Of a stretch of 64,000 nucleotides of DNA, positions 52,494 through 62,593 are shown piece after piece (the first letter of the stretch is position 1; each line of letters starts with the position of its first letter). Both the position numbers and the translations under genes were made by a program. Under the pieces are notes generated by a model, which did not search any database, was not told where the DNA came from, and worked only from the letters and a program-made list of their open reading frames with translations. The stretch is from positions 62,001-126,000 of the forward strand of contig NZ_FWXH01000002.1 in the NCBI RefSeq assembly GCF_900176305.1. The letters run 5' to 3'. Source of the stretch: Clostridium acidisoli DSM 12555. Its GTDB lineage: Bacteria; Bacillota; Clostridia; Clostridiales; Clostridiaceae.

Positions 52494-53735
52494 TTAACTT
52501 GCTTTACTTTCCTCCGACAAAATCATAGGAGATTCTTTAATAATGAAGCTTAATAATAAGCTAACTACTGTAAGTAAAATAAATATATACATACATATCT
52601 GTGTTGAGAACATGTTCATAGCCACAATAAAGAAAAGCCCAGAAATTTGTCCTGAAAGTATGATTAAGCCCTGAGATAATGACTCCGAGGCTGGAAAGCT
52701 TATTTCTGCACTATACTGAAAACCTATTGGCGCAGCACTCATAAGAAAAAATCCAAAAATAAATGAAGCTATTAAAGTTTCAATATAAGTATTAGCAAAA
52801 GTAAGCCCTAAAAGCCCTGGTAAAGAGAACAAAAGAGGCAAAATTAAAAACAACTTTCTCTTTTTAAATTTATCAGATAGAGCAGGAAGTATACATGCTC
52901 CTGCCACACCCCCAATTAACATTACTCCGCCTACAATTCCTGTCTTATTAGCATCTAAAGCTTTAAGACCGCATATTTTATCAATACATGTACTTATAGC
53001 ATTAAACATTCCAAGACCAAAGAAAAATATAACTAATAAAAATATCATATCTCTTTGTTTAAGCATATGCAAAATTCCTTCAACAGTTTTTAACCTCTTC
53101 TCTGAACTTTCTTTTGCAGGGGGAATTGGAGGTTTTTCTTTTAAAAACAATAAAACTAAGATTACACTTATAATGGACATAATAGCATAAAACATAAGCA
53201 TAAATTTTAAATCATAAACCTTTTCACCATTAATATAAGTATAAGTTACAAGCAAAGGGGTTACTACCATGGCGAATATAATACCTAAGTATTGAAATAA
53301 AGATGATATTCCAGCTTGAGCAGCTCTTTCGTCTATTGGAAACCAGTTGGCACCAATTTTTGTTGTGGCATTTAGTATAAAAGGTTGTGCTACTGCAAGT
53401 CCAAATTGGGCAAAGAAGATAATACTGTAATTGTCAGCATAAATTCCCTTTATAAGAGAAAATATACCTGTAAGGATTGCACCAATTCCAATTCCGATTC
53501 TAATTCCAAATCTGTCAATTATATATGAGGCAGGTATGCAGGCAACTATAAAGACAAGCATAAATATCATTGAAAGACTATCAATTTGAAATGAGGATAC
53601 TTTATATACCTTTTGAGCAATGATTGCTACTGATGCAAAGGTTAACCATTGCATTTGTATAACTGCATTAATAATAGAAAAAACAGCAAGTATTACCCAT
53701 CTGTATTTATAAGTTATCCTTCCAGTATCAGTCAT
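52494..53735 (-). CDS. MFS transporter (FLVCR-like)
   Basis: The 413-residue protein has 12 predicted helices. A modified motif A, SYIIDRFGIRIGIG, replaces the GRK of drug exporters. The stretches FAQFGLAVAQPFILNATTKI and NWFPIDERAAQAGI recall FLVCR/oxalate-formate-like carriers. It is the last gene of an AraC-SDR-MFS cluster on one strand, so it may carry the SDR's substrate. AGCGAGGTG precedes the ATG. Confidence 0.85.
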   Translation of the reverse strand: MTDTGRITYKYRWVILAVFSIINAVIQMQWLTFASVAIIAQKVYKVSSFQIDSLSMIFMLVFIVACIPASYIIDRFGIRIGIGIGAILTGIFSLIKGIYADNYSIIFFAQFGLAVAQPFILNATTKIGANWFPIDERAAQAGISSLFQYLGIIFAMVVTPLLVTYTYINGEKVYDLKFMLMFYAIMSIISVILVLLFLKEKPPIPPAKESSEKRLKTVEGILHMLKQRDMIFLLVIFFFGLGMFNAISTCIDKICGLKALDANKTGIVGGVMLIGGVAGACILPALSDKFKKRKLFLILPLLFSLPGLLGLTFANTYIETLIASFIFGFFLMSAAPIGFQYSAEISFPASESLSQGLIILSGQISGLFFIVAMNMFSTQICMYIFILLTVVSLLLSFIIKESPMILSEESKAS

Positions 53736-53763
53736 AAAAAACACCTCGCTTATTTATTTTTAT

Positions 53764-54525
53764 TTATTTAACCTTCATCCAACTTTTCATAATGAAACTG
53801 TGCGGTAATAATTTTGACGTTAAACGAAGTAGTTTTACGTGTAGACCAAGCACAGACATGTCTTTTCCTTTAACGCTATCCTTTAACGCTTTCTTTATAA
53901 CATCTTCTGGTTCATACATTGGTTTAAAGTTTTTACATGTATCAGGATTTTTTGTATCTTTTGCTACATCAAAAAATTCTGTTCGAACATAACCTGGGCA
54001 TACAGATGTTACTGAAATTCCACGATTTTTTAATTCAATATTAAGTGCGCGACTGAAGTGAACGACAAAAACTTTAGTAGAAGCATACAGGTTAAATTCA
54101 GGTAGTGGCTGAAAAGCAGAAGAAGAACCTAGCATTATTATTCTATCTTTTTCTTTCATATATGGAAGGCACGCATATGTCATGTGAATTAATGTTTTAC
54201 AATTTAAATCAACCATATTGTCAATTTCATCGTCGCTTAAATCTCTATATGTTCCATATTTTCCGAAACCAGCTGAATTAACTAATATTTTAACTTCAGG
54301 TTTTTCTTCTTCAAGCAATTGTTTAATAGCATGTATACTATCTTTTTTTAATAAATCTAAAGCTACTGGACGCACTTTCGGTGATATTTCTTGTCTCATT
54401 TCGTTTAAACGGTCTTCTCTTCTTGCAATAACCCATATTTCATCTAAGACCTCTGAAGAAGCTATTTGTTTTACAAATTCTTTCCCCATGCCTGAGGAAG
54501 CACCTGTTATGATTGCTATTTTCAT
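53764..54525 (-). CDS. Short-chain dehydrogenase/reductase
   Basis: The 253-residue enzyme has MKIAIITGASSGMGKEFVKQ (TGxxxGxG), LVNSAGFGKYGT, MLGSSSAF and YASTKVFVVHF (Tyr-x3-Lys). A 15-codon upstream extension is open and overlaps the AraC gene, but GGGGG and the family start favour this ATG. It is likely co-transcribed with the AraC regulator and the MFS gene. Confidence 0.88.
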   Translation of the reverse strand: MKIAIITGASSGMGKEFVKQIASSEVLDEIWVIARREDRLNEMRQEISPKVRPVALDLLKKDSIHAIKQLLEEEKPEVKILVNSAGFGKYGTYRDLSDDEIDNMVDLNCKTLIHMTYACLPYMKEKDRIIMLGSSSAFQPLPEFNLYASTKVFVVHFSRALNIELKNRGISVTSVCPGYVRTEFFDVAKDTKNPDTCKNFKPMYEPEDVIKKALKDSVKGKDMSVLGLHVKLLRLTSKLLPHSFIMKSWMKVK

Positions 54526-54541
54526 AATTAACCCCCATATA

Positions 54542-55378
54542 TTAATGATTCTTTTGAGAAAACATCTCAATATATAATTTCTTTGGTAAACTTCCAGCTA
54601 TTTTTTTATAGCTTTTATTCATGTGAGATTGATCATAATATCCAGATTGTATAGCAAAATTGCTCAGGGATAATGCAATATTATCATTTTGAAATTTTGA
54701 AAGTATAGCAAACGAGTTTTGAAATTTTATAATATCACATAATTCTTTAGGTGAAACACCTACATGTTTGTGAAAAATCTCTCTTAAATATCTAATAGTG
54801 TAGCTAGTTTCACTGGCTAATTCAGATACGGAAATGTTACCTCCAAAACTAATTATTTTTTTAGTGCAATAATGCACAACTTTAGAAGAATCATAAACTT
54901 TATTAATTTTTTTTAAAATGTAATTTGTCATAAGTACAATTCTGTCATTAAAGTTTGATATTTCCTTCATCTTTTCTAAATCATAATCAGAGCTTAGTAG
55001 ATCCATAAGAGGTATTTGCTTTCCAATTAATTCTGAAGTATTTATTTTTAAAATATTTGTAATTGACCCAGGGAAAAATCGCACACCAAAGGCGCAACCT
55101 GTTATAGAAACTGGAACAATAATCTTTTCTCTATAAAATCCTTCTACTGTTTTTGATACTCCTTCTTCAGTGTAAGTAAATAAAAGGTCTATACATCCAT
55201 CTGGTATCACACATATTTCATTATTTATTGTAGTGTTTGATTCAAATTGATAAAAATCAGATACTATACCAAACAATGGATGATTAATTGGTATAACAAA
55301 ATTTTTATAATTTATTTTTTTTTCAAACCCGGGTTGATATGGCTTATAAAAATGAGGTTTTAGACAACTATTTTCCAT
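54542..55378 (-). CDS. AraC-family transcriptional regulator
   Basis: The 278-residue protein has an N-terminal sensor domain of the DUF6597 type (VIPDGCIDLLF, GVRFFPGSI). The C-terminal double helix-turn-helix reads ISVSELASETSYTIRYLREI, FHKHVGVSPKE and SGYYDQSHMNKSYKKIAG. It sits directly upstream of the SDR (16 bp gap) and likely controls the SDR-MFS genes. GGAGG (as GGGAGGG) precedes the ATG. Confidence 0.88.
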   Translation of the reverse strand: MENSCLKPHFYKPYQPGFEKKINYKNFVIPINHPLFGIVSDFYQFESNTTINNEICVIPDGCIDLLFTYTEEGVSKTVEGFYREKIIVPVSITGCAFGVRFFPGSITNILKINTSELIGKQIPLMDLLSSDYDLEKMKEISNFNDRIVLMTNYILKKINKVYDSSKVVHYCTKKIISFGGNISVSELASETSYTIRYLREIFHKHVGVSPKELCDIIKFQNSFAILSKFQNDNIALSLSNFAIQSGYYDQSHMNKSYKKIAGSLPKKLYIEMFSQKNH

Positions 55379-55654
55379 AGGATCATGACCCTCCCATAAA
55401 ATTATATTAGTTTTGCCTGTTTTATTAAAAAAATAATAAAAAAATTAATTAATTTTTAGTAATATAATATATATTGCTATTATATACAGGTATATTTATA
55501 ATTGTCAACAGACTGCGTTGTTCCCTTTTTTACTATACTTAATGAAATTTGTGTTGTAAAATATATATAAAATTAATTAAATTTTTATCATATTAGCAAT
55601 AACAGAGCAAGATTATTATGTACTTTTAAATTGTCTAGTAAGGAGGAATGTATT

Positions 55655-56422
55655 TTGTTAACACAAAAGGATAGTAAAACTTTAGCCTACGTAAATTTGT
55701 TTGCTGTACTTGGTACTTTAGAAAACCTATGTGAATTGGCCAAAGAGGCAAAGGACTTGTTAAATGGAAAGCCTCCAATATCAGTTGGATTTGAAGTGAA
55801 AAATGGACCAAGTGCTACATTAACATTTGTTGACGGTTCCTGCAGTATTAAAGAAGGCTGCAGTGCATGTACTATTAAACTTCCGTTTTCATCTTGTGAA
55901 AAATTTAATGACTTTATTGATGGAAAGGTGACACCTATTCCAACGAAAGGATTTACAAAAGTATCATTTCTTTTGAAAACCTTGGTTCCACTAACGGATA
56001 TTCTAACAAAATATCTTAAACCATCTAAAGAAAATTTAAAGGATTTAGTTTTCAGTGAAATTAGCACTAAGCTTACATTATATACAGCAGCAGCTGCTAT
56101 TACACAGGTGGGAAATCAAGATAAGAGTGGAAAATTTAGTGCTGATCTTATGCCAGATGGTGACATTGCAATAAATGTTAAGGACGGTATGGGAGTTACT
56201 GTAAGAATAAAAGACCATACGTTAACAACTATAAAAGAAAAATGTGAAAATCCAAGAGCTATTATGGAATTTGCAAATCTTGAACTTGCAGGTAAGCTGT
56301 TAAATGGTGAAGTAAGTGCTATGGCTTGTATATGTGACGGTAGCATTAGTATGTGTGGAATGCTTAATATGATTGATAATATGAACAGAATACTGGATCG
56401 TGTTGGCCAGTACTTAAGTTAG
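55655..56422 (+). CDS. SCP2-like (sterol-carrier-fold) protein
   Basis: The 255-residue protein seems built of two related halves with GPSATLTFVDGSCSIKEG and DLMPDGDIAINVKDGMGVTV, the beta-rich pattern of SCP2 lipid-binding domains. It is cysteine-rich for an intracellular protein (CSACTI, ACICDGSISMCG). The TTG start is 8 bases after AGGAGG; the TTG at 55631 precedes that site. It overlaps no gene but lies 11 bp before the aminotransferase, so both form one operon. The function is not known; lipid or hydrophobic ligand binding is an inference. Confidence 0.6.
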   Translation: MLTQKDSKTLAYVNLFAVLGTLENLCELAKEAKDLLNGKPPISVGFEVKNGPSATLTFVDGSCSIKEGCSACTIKLPFSSCEKFNDFIDGKVTPIPTKGFTKVSFLLKTLVPLTDILTKYLKPSKENLKDLVFSEISTKLTLYTAAAAITQVGNQDKSGKFSADLMPDGDIAINVKDGMGVTVRIKDHTLTTIKEKCENPRAIMEFANLELAGKLLNGEVSAMACICDGSISMCGMLNMIDNMNRILDRVGQYLS

Positions 56423-56433
56423 GAGGTAGAGTT

Positions 56434-57684
56434 ATGAGTTTTCCTATTAATAAATATATAAAAAGCCAAGAAATGTTTAAACGTGCCTTTCAGGTAATTC
56501 CATCTGGAATATATGGACATCAAGGCCCATCAGAAGGCTGTTATGTACCACATGATGCTTTTCCGCTATTCTCATCTAGAGCTAAAGGTTCTCATTTTTG
56601 GGATTTAGATGATAATGATTATATTGATTATATGTGCGGCTACGGTCCAAATGTCCTTGGATATTGTGATCCAGATGTAGATTCTGCAGCACTTGAGCAA
56701 TTAAAAAAAGAAAATTGTGTTACTATTCCTTCAACTATAATGGTTGATTTTGCTGAACTCTTAGTTGATACTGTTGCTTGTGCCGATTGGGCGTTTTTTG
56801 CTAAAAACGGCAATGATGTTACTTCTCTAGCTATTATGACGGCAAGGGCTGCAACTCATAGAAAAAAAATAGTATTTTTTAAAGGGTATTATCATGGTGT
56901 TTCTCCTTGGGCACAAAAGCTTGATTATCCTGGTATTTTGGAGGAAGAAGTTTCTAATAATTTATATGTAGATTTTAACGATTACCCAGCTTTGGAAAAG
57001 CTTTTTTCTGAATACAAAGGAGAAATTGCAGGAATAATTGCACAGCCATATATGCACGGAAATTTTGCAGATAATTTTTATCCTGACGAAGGCTACTGGC
57101 AAAAAGTTCGCAGACTGTGTGATGAACAAAATGTAGTTCTAATTGTTGATGATGTTCGTGCTGGTTTTAGAATGGATCTTGCTGGTTCAGATCATTATTT
57201 TGGCTTTAAAGCAGACCTAATTTGTTTTTGCAAGGCCCTTGCCAATGGATATAATGTTTCTGCTCTTTGTGGAACTGCTTCCTTGAAAGATACAGTGAGC
57301 AGTTTATCATATACAGGAAGTTATTGGATGAGTGCAGTACCATTTGCGGCTGGTATTGCTTGTATTAATAAAATGAAGGCTTTAAATACTCCAAAACTTT
57401 TTGAGCAACTTGGAACTAAGGTTACAGATGGTTTTAAAGCAGCTGCTAAAAATAATGGCTTTAATTTAGTAGTTTCTGGACATCCTTCTTTGTTCTATCT
57501 GAGACTTGCAGATGACAACTCTTTAATGCTTCATCAAAAATGGGTTGCGGAATGTGTAAAGAGGGGGATTTTTATAACATCCCATCACAACCATTTTATA
57601 AATGCTGCTTTAACAGAAGAGGATATCAAAAAATCAATAGATATAGCTGAAGATGCTTTTAATGCTTTACGAAAATTAACTTAA
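56434..57684 (+). CDS. Class III aminotransferase, glutamate-1-semialdehyde aminomutase-like
   Basis: The 416-residue PLP enzyme has DDNDYIDYMCGYGPNVLGY, FFAKNGNDVTSLAIMTAR, the PLP Asp in VLIVDDVRAGFRM and the Schiff-base Lys in ICFCKALANGYN. It is similar to HemL and other aminomutases, but the setting (with an SCP2-like protein, no heme genes) argues for a specialised transaminase or racemase. AGGAGG precedes the ATG. Confidence 0.85.
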   Translation: MSFPINKYIKSQEMFKRAFQVIPSGIYGHQGPSEGCYVPHDAFPLFSSRAKGSHFWDLDDNDYIDYMCGYGPNVLGYCDPDVDSAALEQLKKENCVTIPSTIMVDFAELLVDTVACADWAFFAKNGNDVTSLAIMTARAATHRKKIVFFKGYYHGVSPWAQKLDYPGILEEEVSNNLYVDFNDYPALEKLFSEYKGEIAGIIAQPYMHGNFADNFYPDEGYWQKVRRLCDEQNVVLIVDDVRAGFRMDLAGSDHYFGFKADLICFCKALANGYNVSALCGTASLKDTVSSLSYTGSYWMSAVPFAAGIACINKMKALNTPKLFEQLGTKVTDGFKAAAKNNGFNLVVSGHPSLFYLRLADDNSLMLHQKWVAECVKRGIFITSHHNHFINAALTEEDIKKSIDIAEDAFNALRKLT

Positions 57685-57739
57685 TTTAGTTAGGAATGCC
57701 AAATGTTTTTAGATAAAGATTTAAATTGTATATTTAATT

Positions 57740-57783
57740 AAGAGAAAAGCCCTAGTCTTATAAAGATTTAGTGCTTTTCTCTT
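57740..57783 (+). terminator. Terminator after the aminotransferase
   Basis: AAGAGAAAAGC (57740-57750) pairs with GCTTTTCTCTT (57773-57783), with an inner CTAG/TTAG-type pairing and a moderate T-rich tail. Confidence 0.65.
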
Positions 57784-57951
57784 TGTTATTAACTTCTATG
57801 TGAATATTAGGCAATTGTATCCATTTGTTATCCTCAACTTATTATGACAATGTAAAAATCATGTTAAAGTATGTCTTATCTAAAAGGATTGTGCATTATT
57901 ATATCGAATACATAGATAAGTCTAATAGTAAATTGTGAGGAGAGGATTTCA

Positions 57952-59409
57952 ATGGAGTTGCTAAATAGAAAAAAAAATAAACTTATAGTTGTTATATCTG
58001 TTTTTTCATGTCTAGGTATAGTAGCTTCTTCAGTGATAGGAAAAAGTATTTATTTACACTATCAATTGATTTTTGGAATCTCAGCAGTAATTTTTAGTTT
58101 TATTACATACTTTATTCCAATAAAACAAAAATATAAGGCATTGTTATTACCAGCTTATCCAGCAATAGCAGTTGGTGCAATAAATATGCTTACAGGTGGA
58201 GATGTCAATATAATATTTTCCCTAGTAACTTGTATGTGTTTAGCATGTATATATATTGATATTAACAATTTTAGAAAATATTTAATTATAATAGTAGCGT
58301 TATTAATTGGTAATTTTATTAAATATGGATTTAATATATTGGGACAATCTAGAAATACTGCATCTTCATCAATATATTATGTAGCTTTTATTGTAATAAC
58401 AATAATATTATATTTATTAACAAAATGGGGACAAGAGGCCTTTAATGCTACTGAACAGGAGAAGAAACGAGTAGAGATTGTAAATAAACAGCAGACTGAA
58501 TTATATAAAAACTTAAGGTTGTCAGTAAAAGAATTAGAGGATAGTTTGTTATCAATAGGTGAAAACACAGAAGCAGTTTCAACTAGAACAACGGATACTG
58601 CCAGTGCAATGAAAGAAATGAGTTCTGGCATTGAAAATCAGAATGAAAGTGTTTTAAAAATATCAAATCATATAAATGAAATAGCCTCAGATAACAAAAT
58701 GATTCAGTTAGATGTAGAAAATTTAACATCCGTAAAAGATAATATTTCAAAATTAACTGAAGAAATTAATATTAGCATTAGTGATTCAAAAGGGGCTTTA
58801 GTAAATTTGAATAATTCTAATAACATAATATTAGCTTCTTTTAATGACTTTAAAAATATTATAGTACAAATAGAAGATGCAATAAGTGGTATTAGAAGTA
58901 TATCTGACAATACAAATCTTCTAAGTTTAAATGCAAGTATTGAAGCTGCAAGAGCAGGTGAAGCAGGAAAGGGATTTCAGGTTGTTGCATCAGAAATACG
59001 TAAATTGTCAAATGAAACAAAGAGTCTTCTGGACAATATGCACACTTTGTCAGAAAGCATTATTGAAAGAACAAATAATATAAGTAGTGACTTAAATAAT
59101 AGTAATAATCAATTATCTGAAGAAAACAACAAATTATCGAATTTGTCAGATCTTGGTTCTGTTTCTATTAAAGAGTCGTACAAGCTTGCTGATGTTCACA
59201 GCAATATTTCGTATAGAACACAAAACTGCTTGAAAAAAACTCATGAGGTAGCATCAGAAATTGATAATGTAGTCTCAGTTTTTCAACAATTTACAGCATG
59301 TACTGAACAGCTTACAGCCAGCACAGAAAATAATTCAGAAGCAATTATAAATATTAACAAAGGAATTAATAATATAGAAAAAACAGTAAATAATTTGATA
59401 AAAGAGTAG
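57952..59409 (+). CDS. Methyl-accepting protein with multi-helix membrane sensor
   Basis: The 485-residue protein begins with about six hydrophobic helices (residues 10-165) instead of an extracellular sensor. A coiled-coil signalling domain follows with [21 protein letters not shown] and [20 protein letters not shown]. The tip differs from the classic ([13 protein letters not shown]), as in other membrane-sensing MCPs. No HAMP is seen. It would sense a membrane-buried or cytoplasmic signal. GAGGAGAGG precedes the ATG. Confidence 0.88.
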   Translation: MELLNRKKNKLIVVISVFSCLGIVASSVIGKSIYLHYQLIFGISAVIFSFITYFIPIKQKYKALLLPAYPAIAVGAINMLTGGDVNIIFSLVTCMCLACIYIDINNFRKYLIIIVALLIGNFIKYGFNILGQSRNTASSSIYYVAFIVITIILYLLTKWGQEAFNATEQEKKRVEIVNKQQTELYKNLRLSVKELEDSLLSIGENTEAVSTRTTDTASAMKEMSSGIENQNESVLKISNHINEIASDNKMIQLDVENLTSVKDNISKLTEEINISISDSKGALVNLNNSNNIILASFNDFKNIIVQIEDAISGIRSISDNTNLLSLNASIEAARAGEAGKGFQVVASEIRKLSNETKSLLDNMHTLSESIIERTNNISSDLNNSNNQLSEENNKLSNLSDLGSVSIKESYKLADVHSNISYRTQNCLKKTHEVASEIDNVVSVFQQFTACTEQLTASTENNSEAIININKGINNIEKTVNNLIKE

Positions 59410-59424
59410 ATTAGAATAATTAAC

Positions 59425-59499
59425 TTTAGGCTATGTTTTAATATAGTGTTGAAATATAGCCTAAAAGAATTATAGGTAGGATTGTCCACCTATAATTCT
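59425..59499. terminator. Two hairpins between convergent MCP and uppS
   Basis: TTTAGGCTAT (59425-59434) pairs with ATAGCCTAAA (59456-59465). AGAATTATAGGT (59466-59477) pairs with ACCTATAATTCT (59488-59499). Tandem stems in a convergent gap suggest bidirectional termination, though T tracts are weak. Confidence 0.55.
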
Positions 59500-59559
59500 C
59501 AATATAAGAATATGTGTAGAAATTTCCAGTTTAATAAATTTGATAGTATATTCACTAAA

Positions 59560-60273
59560 TTACTCAATTACATTGCCATATCTTCTATCTCTTTTAGAAA
59601 AATCATAAATTGCTTTTTTTAAGTCATCTTTTTTAAAATCTGGCCATAATACATCAGTGAAATATAATTCCGTATAGGCCATTTCCCAAAGTAAAAAATT
59701 AGATAATCTTTTTTCTCCGCCTGTTCTAATAAATAAATCTGGTTCAGGAATATCACTTGTATCCATATGTGAAGCAAATAAATCTTCGTTAATTGCTGAA
59801 GCATCTAACTTGTTATTTAAACATTCTAAGACTATCTTTTTAGTTGTACGTATAATTTCATCTTTCCCACCATAATTTAATGCAAGTTGAAATTTTAGTC
59901 CTGTACAATTTGCTGTTGCCTTCTCTAAGTTAATTATTGAACTTTGAAATTCATTATCCAGTTTTTTTATATTGCCTATTATCTTTACTCTCATATTATC
60001 TTTAATTAATGTTTCAACATTCCTATTCAAGTATTCTTTCAATAATTTCAGCAATCCTTCAACTTCACCTTTCGGACGACTCCAATTTTCTGTTGAAAAA
60101 GCATAGATTGTCAAATATTCTACTCCTAAATCATATGTATCTTTACATATATTTTCTAATGTTTTCCCACCTTGCCTATGTCCAAATGTTCTGGGCATAA
60201 ATTTTTTTCTCGCCCAACGTCCGTTCCCATCCATCATAATCGCAATATGCTTTGGAATTTTTATATTATTCAT
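59560..60273 (-). CDS. uppS: Isoprenyl transferase (undecaprenyl diphosphate synthase)
   Basis: The 237-residue cis-prenyltransferase has HIAIMMDGNGRWARKK (catalytic Asp), FGHRQGGKTLE, LTIYAFSTENWSRPKGEV and the C-terminal DLFIRTGGEKRLSNFLLWE. It makes the C55 lipid carrier for cell-wall synthesis. A 13-codon upstream extension is open, but GGAGG and the family start favour this ATG. It is apart from the usual frr-uppS-cdsA cluster, so it may be a second copy. Confidence 0.93.
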   Translation of the reverse strand: MNNIKIPKHIAIMMDGNGRWARKKFMPRTFGHRQGGKTLENICKDTYDLGVEYLTIYAFSTENWSRPKGEVEGLLKLLKEYLNRNVETLIKDNMRVKIIGNIKKLDNEFQSSIINLEKATANCTGLKFQLALNYGGKDEIIRTTKKIVLECLNNKLDASAINEDLFASHMDTSDIPEPDLFIRTGGEKRLSNFLLWEMAYTELYFTDVLWPDFKKDDLKKAIYDFSKRDRRYGNVIE

Positions 60274-60329
60274 CGTTACATTCCTCCATGTGCATCTTAT
60301 ATAAATAATCATTACCTCGTCCTTATCTA

Positions 60330-60350
60330 CTATTGTTTACTAAACGATAG
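60330..60350. promoter_or_regulatory. Palindrome upstream of uppS
   Basis: CTATTGTTTA and TAAACGATAG form a near-perfect dyad around a single C, with one G-T pair. It lies 57 bp upstream of the uppS start, in the gap shared with the divergent MFS gene, and resembles a TetR-type operator. No regulator gene is adjacent. Confidence 0.5.
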
Positions 60351-60429
60351 TTTTTAATAACACTTATTATAACATAGTCTAACTTTAAAATGATAAGATG
60401 TCATAATAAAAAATGTGCATGTTAAAAAA

Positions 60430-60459
60430 TTGAAGTTATACTATTATATGTTGTATAAT
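60430..60459 (+). promoter_or_regulatory. Promoter of the MFS gene
   Basis: TTGAAG (60430-60435), 18 bp and TATAAT (60454-60459) lie 64 bp before the ATG. Confidence 0.5.
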
Positions 60460-60522
60460 TAATTATATGGGTAATTCAAATGTAACAATTTTTTATTATA
60501 GTAAAATGAAAGGGAAATATAA

Positions 60523-61716
60523 ATGAGTGGAAAAGATTTAAATTTAAAATCAAAAAATAATATGAAGTTATGGAATATTAATTTTATTAGTTTATTAGGG
60601 ATTAATGTTCTTACATTTATGGCTTTTTATCTCGTTTATCCAATTCTATCAAAGTATGCTATAAATTTAGGAGCGTCTTTAAGCATGGCAGGTGTAATTG
60701 TAGGCTTATTTTCAATTACAGCGCTTATTATTGGACCTTTTGGTGGAATACTTACAGATAAAACAAATAAAAAATATGTAATGGAAATTGGTACTCTTAT
60801 AAATGGTATTGCAACACTTGGTTATAGCTTGGCACCTAATATTGGAGTCATAATTTTCTTTAGAATATTACATGGAGCCAGTTTTAGTATAACTAGTGCA
60901 ACCAGCGTTGCTTGGGCAACAGAATTTATACCAAAAGACAGGATTGGAGAAGGTATAGGATATCTTGGAATTAGTCAAATTATTGCAACTGCATTTGGTC
61001 CAGAGATAGGAATTGAAGGTGCAAATCGATTTGGAATTTCAAAAACATTTATGGTAGCTGCTGTATTAATTATAGTGGCATCTTTTTGTATGAACTTTTT
61101 ACCTAATACCAATAATACACCTAAAAAAAATACAGAAACTAAAAAACACACGATTAAGTTAAAAGAAATAATTGCATTTGAAATATTGCCACTATCCTTT
61201 ATAGGCGGATTGTTTTTTATGGGAAATGGACTTGTTACTTCATTTTTAGTTTTAATGGGAGATAAGCGTAATATAAGAGGAGTAGGAATATATTTTATAG
61301 TAAATGCATTGTTTCTTATTTTTACAAGACCAATATCTGGGAAGATATATGATAAAAAGGGACTTTCCATGGTTTTATATCCAGCCTTATTGTTTAGTAT
61401 TGCAGAAGCGCTGTTTCTAGGTCATGCAAATGCACTTTGGATGATAATATTGGCTGCAATTTTTAAAGCATTTGGACAAGGCTTTGCTCAACCAGCACTA
61501 CAGGCAGAGTGCTTTAATAAAATGGGAAGTGAAAAAAGGGGATTGGCGTCAAGCACCTTCTTTATTGGTGCAAATGTTGGTCAAGGAGTGGGCCCTTTAA
61601 TAGGAGGAGGAATTGCTTCTTCATTAGGATATACATGGTTGTTTAACATTAGTGCTTTAATGCTTTTGTGTGGAATTTTATTTTATGCAATATACAAACG
61701 AAAAAAAGATATATGA
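60523..61716 (+). CDS. MFS exporter (drug:H+ antiporter type)
   Basis: The 397-residue protein has 12 predicted helices, the modified motif A GGILTDKTNKKYVMEI and a motif-C-like region in helix 5 (GYLGISQIIATAFGPEIG). It resembles YfkF/multidrug MFS of Bacillus. AAGGGAAAT precedes the ATG. A lipoprotein gene follows after 35 bp, probably in the same operon. Confidence 0.88.
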   Translation: MSGKDLNLKSKNNMKLWNINFISLLGINVLTFMAFYLVYPILSKYAINLGASLSMAGVIVGLFSITALIIGPFGGILTDKTNKKYVMEIGTLINGIATLGYSLAPNIGVIIFFRILHGASFSITSATSVAWATEFIPKDRIGEGIGYLGISQIIATAFGPEIGIEGANRFGISKTFMVAAVLIIVASFCMNFLPNTNNTPKKNTETKKHTIKLKEIIAFEILPLSFIGGLFFMGNGLVTSFLVLMGDKRNIRGVGIYFIVNALFLIFTRPISGKIYDKKGLSMVLYPALLFSIAEALFLGHANALWMIILAAIFKAFGQGFAQPALQAECFNKMGSEKRGLASSTFFIGANVGQGVGPLIGGGIASSLGYTWLFNISALMLLCGILFYAIYKRKKDI

Positions 61717-61751
61717 GTGTATTTTTGCAAATATCAAAAGGAGGTAGTATT

Positions 61752-62390
61752 ATGATTTTAAAACTTATAAATAAATCAATTTCAGGTACTGTTATAGCTT
61801 TGTGTCTAGTATTTATGGTGGGTTGTTCAAGTAACGTTACATTAAAAGGATCAGTAGATAAGTCAAGTAATCTAAAATCAAAAGTTAATTTACAAAATGA
61901 CCTACTTAAGAGCATTAAAAAGGCTGCATTACAAGGAAAAGTTATTAATTGTGATTTTCCAGTTTATTCAACTTCCATTCAGCATATACAAGCAGAAATA
62001 GGAAAATCAGATAAAGCAGCTTCCATACCACAGATTAAAAATAGCAAGTTTTACACTTATTCTAAATACAATTTGGTTTTTGGAGTTAAAAGGGACCAAG
62101 TTTTTGAAGTGAGATCATTTGACAATAGGTTAAAACAACTGCCTTTTTCAATGGTAAATAAGTTTTTGGGACACCCTGAATATAATGCTGTAATTAATGG
62201 TGAAAGAATTATTGGATATACAATAATTGCTGAAAACAATGGCACAAAAGAAAAATATAAGATTAAACTTGAATTTGTGTTTTCGAAACCTGTGAAGGCC
62301 ACTAGTGATCCTATATTAAATCATTACTTTGTTTTAGATCCACGTAGTACAGCTGATGATATGGCAAATGATCCTGGAATACAATGGTGA
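61752..62390 (+). CDS. Putative lipoprotein, 212 residues
   Basis: An N-terminal signal with a hydrophobic core (TVIALCLVFMVGC) ends in a plausible lipobox, MVGC, so the mature protein would be anchored at the outer face of the membrane. The body contains DFPVYSTSIQHIQAEIGKSD and FGVKRDQVFEVRSFDN, which recall small clostridial DUF4309 lipoproteins. AAAGGAGG precedes the chosen ATG; the longer frame overlapping the MFS gene has no signal sequence at its start. Function unknown. Confidence 0.75.
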   Translation: MILKLINKSISGTVIALCLVFMVGCSSNVTLKGSVDKSSNLKSKVNLQNDLLKSIKKAALQGKVINCDFPVYSTSIQHIQAEIGKSDKAASIPQIKNSKFYTYSKYNLVFGVKRDQVFEVRSFDNRLKQLPFSMVNKFLGHPEYNAVINGERIIGYTIIAENNGTKEKYKIKLEFVFSKPVKATSDPILNHYFVLDPRSTADDMANDPGIQW

Positions 62391-62593
62391 AATTTTTGCA
62401 TAAAAAACTACACATTATCTTGTTTGCTAAAATTACTTTTTACATTTAAAGCTTCAATTTTTACAAATGAATGTCCAAAAGGATAGTCTATGTAACATTT
62501 TTTATTAAACATGGAGAAAGTGTAGAAATAAATTCATTATTATGTATAATTAAAGAATGTTACAAAAATTTTAATTATGAGGGTGAAGATTGA

